DNA from: HO2-45-28 sp964412115
GTDB lineage: Bacteria > Patescibacteriota > Minisyncoccia > HO2-45-28
Direction of reading: 5' to 3'
DNA length: 16,948 bases
Assembly: GCA_964412115.1 (NCBI GenBank)
Contig: CAYPMM010000020.1
Location: 1-16,948 of the forward strand
Every line of letters begins with the position of its first letter. The first letter of the stretch is position 1. Positions 13,777 to 16,948 of the stretch are shown one piece after another. The translations under genes and the position numbers were made by a program. The notes under the pieces were generated by a model. That model ran no database searches. It was not told the DNA's origin and saw only the letters and a program-made list of their open reading frames with translations.

Positions 13777-13999
13777 TTAGATGCGAAGGAAGCCAGTCCA
13801 TCAGTTTTTTCCTATGCTTCTCGATTGACCACTTGTCTTTATTTGAAAAAAGAGACGGATTTGCTTCCTGAAATTTTTTAAGCATGGCAACAGAGACGAC
13901 AGCAAATCCCCGAGGAATGGTTTGATTGTAAGCTTTCATAAAAACCTCAGCGGTCGTATGAGCTTGATTGAGTTCCAACTGAACGTCTCTTCGTTTCAT
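13766..13999 (-). CDS. Small hypothetical protein upstream of the helicase
   Basis: A 77-residue protein I cannot assign to a family. It is helical and charged (KRRDVQLELNQ, MLKKFQEANPSLF, KWSIEKHRKKLMDWLPSHL), with no membrane segment. The overlap of 11 bases with the helicase start and the shared promoter argue that it is a real gene, perhaps tied to the helicase or to RNA. The ATG at 13999 lies only a few bases after the predicted transcription start and has no Shine-Dalgarno sequence, so the message may be leaderless. Confidence 0.75.
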   Translation of the reverse strand: MKRRDVQLELNQAHTTAEVFMKAYNQTIPRGFAVVSVAMLKKFQEANPSLFSNKDKWSIEKHRKKLMDWLPSHLNES

Positions 14000-14008
14000 G
14001 ACAAGTCA

Positions 14009-14037
14009 ATAGTATCACAGAACCATTAAAAAAGCAA
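14009..14037 (-). promoter_or_regulatory. Possible promoter of the small gene-helicase pair
   Basis: Minus strand TTGCTT (14037-14032), 17-base spacer, TACTAT (14014-14009) with an upstream TGA, an extended -10. The -35 is weak. The start of transcription would lie two to four bases before the ATG at 13999. Confidence 0.4.
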
Positions 14038-14060
14038 TTTTACTATAATTCCGCGCATAG

Positions 14061-14131
14061 CTGGGGGTCAGGGACTCGAACCCCGATACCATCCTCCAAA
14101 GGGATGTGTCCTACCATTAGACGAACCCCCA
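14061..14131 (-). tRNA. trnQ: tRNA-Gln (anticodon TTG)
   Basis: The 71-base minus-strand segment folds as a full cloverleaf. The acceptor arms are TGGGGGT/ACCCCCA with U1-A72 as usual for tRNA-Gln. The D arm contains TAATGGTAG, the anticodon stem is CATCC/GGATG with loop CTTTGGA (anticodon TTG, reading CAA), and the T loop is TTCGAGT. The discriminator base is G. No CCA is encoded. Three more bases on each side (AGC/GCT) extend the acceptor pairing. Confidence 0.96.
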
Positions 14132-14167
14132 GCTATAAGCGGGACCAGTTTGGTATTTTATTTTTAA

Positions 14168-14196
14168 ATTATATCTTAATTTGGCTTAAATTTCAA
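14168..14196 (-). promoter_or_regulatory. Predicted promoter of tRNA-Gln
   Basis: Minus strand TTGAAA (14196-14191), 17-base spacer, TATAAT (14173-14168), a perfect -10. Transcription would start about 30 bases before the tRNA. Confidence 0.75.
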
Positions 14197-14205
14197 CCTT
14201 CAAAC

Positions 14206-14234
14206 TTGACAAGTATACCTGTTTTTGCTAGACT
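14206..14234 (+). promoter_or_regulatory. Predicted promoter of the Cys-rich membrane protein gene
   Basis: TTGACA (14206-14211), 17-base spacer, TAGACT (14229-14234) preceded by TGC, an extended -10. The -35 lies nine bases from the -35 of the divergent tRNA-Gln promoter. The leader is about 31 nt. Confidence 0.65.
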
Positions 14235-14271
14235 ACTTCAGGATTTTAACCGGCCAACAAGGAGGAATACC

Positions 14272-14811
14272 GTGGTCCAGGCACCGGAAACCCGGCAGTG
14301 CGTAAGAGGTTGCTGTTCAAGTCCGTTTTGCGGTTTTGTCATTTTTGCGCTTCTAGTTCTTCTCATTTCCGCCACATACTTCATTCATCAAAACTATAAG
14401 TCAGCCAACGAAGCGCCGGTTGCCTACTCAAGCGTCTACCCCGATCTTGTCGCCAGCTTCGGCAAATCACCTTTTGAAAAAACATATTACAATTACGGCT
14501 CTGACGGCAAGGCCGCTATGGTTTTCACAAAAGTTTTGAGTCTGAAAGGAAAAGACCTTTATGTTGATCTTCGCGGTAAAATAGAAGTCGGACTTGATGA
14601 CACTCTCCGCGAAGGAACAGTTGTCGTGGGCGTAAACCGGGCCGAGTGCTTCAAATACTGTGTCGCGGACAACGTCAGAATTCTGATGCCCCTGGATGAA
14701 GCCGCCTGGGAATGGCGCCAAAGCATCACCGGGGCCCAAAACAAAGCAAAGAAACTTTCGAGCGCCGGAGCCCCATCCGCGCCCCAAATGATTTCTCCTC
14801 CGACTCCTTAA
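14272..14811 (+). CDS. Cys-rich single-pass membrane protein, function unknown
   Basis: I do not recognise a family. I start at GTG 14272 because AAGGAGGA (14259-14266) sits five bases upstream; the open frame continues further 5' but runs into the tRNA region. The 179-residue product has a short N-terminal segment with four Cys (10, 14, 15, 20; CVRGCCSSPFC) directly before a hydrophobic helix at about 19-38. A soluble, strand-rich domain (41 to about 150, with a second Cys pair in ECFKYC) and a Ser/Ala/Pro-rich end follow. The Cys group at the membrane face could bind metal, carry lipid or form disulfides. There is no signal peptidase site, so it is probably anchored with the large domain outside. 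It is monocistronic, with its own promoter and terminator. Confidence 0.8.
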   Translation: MVQAPETRQCVRGCCSSPFCGFVIFALLVLLISATYFIHQNYKSANEAPVAYSSVYPDLVASFGKSPFEKTYYNYGSDGKAAMVFTKVLSLKGKDLYVDLRGKIEVGLDDTLREGTVVVGVNRAECFKYCVADNVRILMPLDEAAWEWRQSITGAQNKAKKLSSAGAPSAPQMISPPTP

Positions 14812-14816
14812 AGCAG

Positions 14817-14850
14817 AATCCCCCGATAAACGTCGGGGGATTTTTCTTTT
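14817..14850. terminator. Intrinsic terminator between the membrane protein gene and dnaJ
   Basis: AATCCCCCGA and TCGGGGGATT form a perfect 10-bp stem around TAAACG, followed by TTTCTTTT on the plus strand. It touches the dnaJ stop codon on the other strand and may serve both convergent transcripts, though the minus-strand T-tract is poor. Confidence 0.85.
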
Positions 14851-15931
14851 ACAGCCCTTCTTTTTTCAGTTCTTCAATCAGCTCCTTTGATTTGCGGGAC
14901 AATTTTTTTGGATTTTTAATTTTAATTTTTATAAGCAGGTCTCCCCTTCCGCTTCTTTGTTTGGGAACGCCCCTTGCGCGAACGCGCAAAATCTCGCCCG
15001 AATCAACGCCTTGCGGAATTTCTATTTTTATTTTTCCGTCTAACGCCTCAATTATTTTTTCGGCCCCAAGAAGAGCGTCGGTCAAGGAAATTTCAATTTC
15101 GGAAATCAGGTCGTATCCTTCCCTGTGAAAACGGACATGCGGTTCAACGTAAATTTTTACGTATAAATCCCCGGGCGAACCGCCTTGTTTTGCTTCGCCC
15201 GCGCCCGTTATTCTCAACATCTCGCCGTTATTAATTCCTGCCGGAACCGCTATTTCAACCTCTTCTTCTTTGCGCAAAATACCCTGTCCTTTGCAGGTTT
15301 TGCACGGATTTTTTACTATTTCTCCCCGGCCGCGGCACTTTGGACACTCGGAAAGTCCGGTAAAAGCGCCGAAAAACGATCTTTTTGTTTCCCTGATTGT
15401 TCCCGAGCCGGAACATGTTTTACAGCTTTCCGTTTCGCTTCCATCCTCCGCTCCGCTTCCGCGGCAATTTTTACAAACCGCGTTTTTAGTCAATAAAATT
15501 TTTCTGGCCGTGCCAAAAACCGCCTCCGAAAATGGAATCATTATGTCTATTGATATGTCCCTCCCTCTTGACTGGCCGCGCGCTCCGCCAGGAAAACCAA
15601 ATCCGAAAAGACCTTCGAAAATGTCCGTGAAATCCCCTCCGCCTCCGGCAGAAAATCCTCCGCTAAAATTTTTCCACACCTCGTCAAAATCAAAGTCTTG
15701 ATAACCCGACCCCCCTCCGCGCTGTCCAAAACCCGTTCCGAAACGGTCATAATTGGTCCTGCGCTCATCATCGCCCAAAACGTAATAGGCCTCGTTTATT
15801 TTTTTGAACTCGTCATCACTCCCGCCGTTTTTATCCGGATGATGTTTATGAGCAAGTTTGCGGTAAGCTTTTTTTATTTCTTCTTTTGAGGCGCCTTTAT
15901 TGACCCCCAAAATGGCGTAATAGTCTTTCAC
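14849..15931 (-). CDS. dnaJ: Chaperone DnaJ (Hsp40)
   Basis: A 360-residue class A J-protein and cochaperone of DnaK. The J domain at 1-65 carries HPD at 31-33. A Gly/Phe-rich linker follows (about 66-120). Then come four zinc-binding CXXCXGXG repeats (CKNCRGSG, CKTCSGSG, CPKCRGRG, CKTCKGQG) binding two zinc ions, and two beta-sandwich substrate-binding domains with the usual DLYV and GDLL motifs. The start is GTG at 15931, nine bases after the dnaK stop, so the pair is an operon. No clear Shine-Dalgarno sequence is present. The linker is strongly enriched in Gly, but length and order are normal for the family. Confidence 0.97.
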   Translation of the reverse strand: MKDYYAILGVNKGASKEEIKKAYRKLAHKHHPDKNGGSDDEFKKINEAYYVLGDDERRTNYDRFGTGFGQRGGGSGYQDFDFDEVWKNFSGGFSAGGGGDFTDIFEGLFGFGFPGGARGQSRGRDISIDIMIPFSEAVFGTARKILLTKNAVCKNCRGSGAEDGSETESCKTCSGSGTIRETKRSFFGAFTGLSECPKCRGRGEIVKNPCKTCKGQGILRKEEEVEIAVPAGINNGEMLRITGAGEAKQGGSPGDLYVKIYVEPHVRFHREGYDLISEIEISLTDALLGAEKIIEALDGKIKIEIPQGVDSGEILRVRARGVPKQRSGRGDLLIKIKIKNPKKLSRKSKELIEELKKEGL

Positions 15932-15940
15932 GGAAGTAAA

Positions 15941-16948
15941 TTATTCTTTTTTATCGTCTTTAACATCTTCGTGCGAAACGTCTTTTGGTTCTTCGGCCTT
16001 TTCCTCTTTTTTATTCGCGTCAGCGCCCGCTTGTTTATACATCGCTTCGCCGATTTTTGAAAGCGGGCGCGACAAGTCCTCGGACGCTTTTTTGATTTCA
16101 GCTAAATTCTCGCTTGAATCTTTTATTTTTTTAAGACTTTCAATGGCATCATTAACCGCCTTTTTGTCGCTGTCGTCAACTTTGTCTCCGGCGTCCCGCA
16201 AAGATTTTTCCGCGGTATAAACAAGGGCGTCCGCTGAATTTCTGGCGTCAATCAATTCGCGTTTTTTCTTGTCGTCGGAAGCGTGGAGCTCGGCGTCTTT
16301 TTTCATGCGTTCAACGTCTTCTTTGTTAAGGCCGCTTGAAGCTTCTATTTTTATTGACTGCTCCTTGCCGGTCGCTTTGTCTTTAGCTTTAACGTTTAAA
16401 ATACCGTTGGCGTCTATGTCAAAAGAAACCTCAACCTGGGGCATGCCCCGGGGAGACGGCGGAATGCCGTCTAAAATAAATCGTCCCAGGGTTTTATTGT
16501 CTTCGGCCATTTCGCGCTCGCCCTGCAAAACATGTATTTCCACCTGCGTCTGGTTGTCGGCCGCGGTTGAAAAAACCTGCGAACGGGAAACTGGGATGGT
16601 CGTGTTTTTTTCAATCACTTTTGTTGAAACCGCGCCCAATGTTTCTATGCCAAGCGACAGCGGAGTGACATCCAGAAGTAAAACATCTTTCACGTCGCCC
16701 TGTAAAATTCCCGCTTGCACCGCGGCTCCGGCCGCCACAACCTCATCCGGGTTTATGGATTTATTCGGTTCTTTGCCAAAAAGTTTTTTGACCGCCTCAA
16801 CCATCGCCGGCATTCGGGTCTGTCCTCCGACCAGAATTATTTCGTCCATATCCGACATTTTAAAACCGGCCGCCTCAACCGCCCGGCGGGTTATCTCAAC
16901 TGACTTGTCTATATATTCGCCCACAAGCGACTCAAGTTTGGCCCGGCT
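15941..16948 (-). CDS. dnaK: Chaperone DnaK (Hsp70), 5' part outside window
   Basis: The frame is open at the right edge, so only the C-terminal 335 or so residues are seen, beginning SRAKLESLVGEYID. The end of the ATPase domain shows ILVGGQTRMPAM and the NPDEVVAAGAAVQAG nucleotide-site motif. The linker LLLDVTPLSLGIET follows, then the substrate-binding beta domain (VLQGERE, PRGMPQVEVSFDIDANGILNV) and the helical lid. The tail is acidic and Lys-rich (KAEEPKDVSHEDVKDDKKE). An internal ATG could be taken for a start but is well inside the ATPase domain. dnaJ follows nine bases later. The promoter and any HrcA/CIRCE site lie outside the window. Confidence 0.97.
   Translation of the reverse strand, partial: SRAKLESLVGEYIDKSVEITRRAVEAAGFKMSDMDEIILVGGQTRMPAMVEAVKKLFGKEPNKSINPDEVVAAGAAVQAGILQGDVKDVLLLDVTPLSLGIETLGAVSTKVIEKNTTIPVSRSQVFSTAADNQTQVEIHVLQGEREMAEDNKTLGRFILDGIPPSPRGMPQVEVSFDIDANGILNVKAKDKATGKEQSIKIEASSGLNKEDVERMKKDAELHASDDKKKRELIDARNSADALVYTAEKSLRDAGDKVDDSDKKAVNDAIESLKKIKDSSENLAEIKKASEDLSRPLSKIGEAMYKQAGADANKKEEKAEEPKDVSHEDVKDDKKE

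Noticed and set aside
14104..14271. Longer start for the Cys-rich membrane protein
   Set aside because: The upstream frame runs through the tRNA gene and both promoters. GTG 14272 has a strong ribosome site.
1..16948. TGA read as glycine, as in some CPR lineages
   Set aside because: TGA ends the ABC exporter and forms ATGA junctions at 966, 6120 and 7067, always where the protein families end.
1..16948. CRISPR array, transposase or prophage genes
   Set aside because: No regularly spaced direct repeats, and no protein resembling a transposase, integrase or phage structural gene was seen. The few repeats are a gene-fragment copy and palindromes.

Overview
The window looks like part of a small, compact bacterial genome, most likely a Patescibacteria/CPR member, perhaps Parcubacteria. 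That assignment is an inference. It rests on tightly packed one-strand gene strings with ATGA overlaps, frequent GTG/TTG starts, few Shine-Dalgarno sites, many short proteins of nucleotide and phosphate chemistry, and a tRNA gene without an encoded CCA. TGA is used as a stop (three ATGA junctions and the end of the ABC transporter), so this is not a TGA=Gly lineage. None of the complete genes ends in TAG.

Layout. From 10174 down to 1, all genes lie on the minus strand, nearly all within 50 bp of each other or overlapping. A promoter at 9680-9708 starts this string. In order of transcription it encodes: a helix-turn-helix protein cut by an in-frame TAG from a phosphohistidine swivel-domain protein; a divergent histidine-phosphatase-like protein; a stand-alone ATP-grasp (PPDK_N) protein; a second swivel-domain protein; a complete histidine phosphatase; a hypothetical protein; a VOC protein; a membrane-anchored hypothetical protein followed by the decayed tail of a HAD hydrolase; a NUDIX protein; an SDR oxidoreductase; two more NUDIX proteins; and a C39-like peptidase running off the left edge. 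Upstream, at 9731-10174, is a truncated second copy of the histidine phosphatase whose end is fused to a 37-bp piece matching the 3' end of the DEAD-box helicase gene.

From 10175 to 10519 there is a divergent control region. It holds back-to-back promoters, a possible leaderless 40-codon ORF, a terminator-like hairpin and a second hairpin next to the ribosome binding site of an ABC exporter (10520-12400, plus strand). The exporter converges on a DEAD-box RNA helicase (12520-13776, minus) through about 120 bp of stacked inverted repeats. A 77-residue hypothetical protein precedes the helicase. Next come tRNA-Gln(TTG) on the minus strand and, diverging from it, a Cys-rich single-pass membrane protein (14272-14811, plus). 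The window ends with dnaJ and the C-terminal two thirds or so of dnaK on the minus strand.

How the genes may work together. The most unusual part is 4401-9648: one ATP-grasp kinase module, two proteins with a substrate-like middle domain plus a His-bearing swivel domain (one joined to a DNA-binding domain), and two histidine-phosphatase-family proteins, all tightly coupled. The domain order ATP-grasp / middle / swivel without a PEP-binding TIM barrel resembles rifampin phosphotransferase more than PEP synthase. I infer a split phosphotransferase with a possible DNA-binding regulatory arm; its substrate is unknown.
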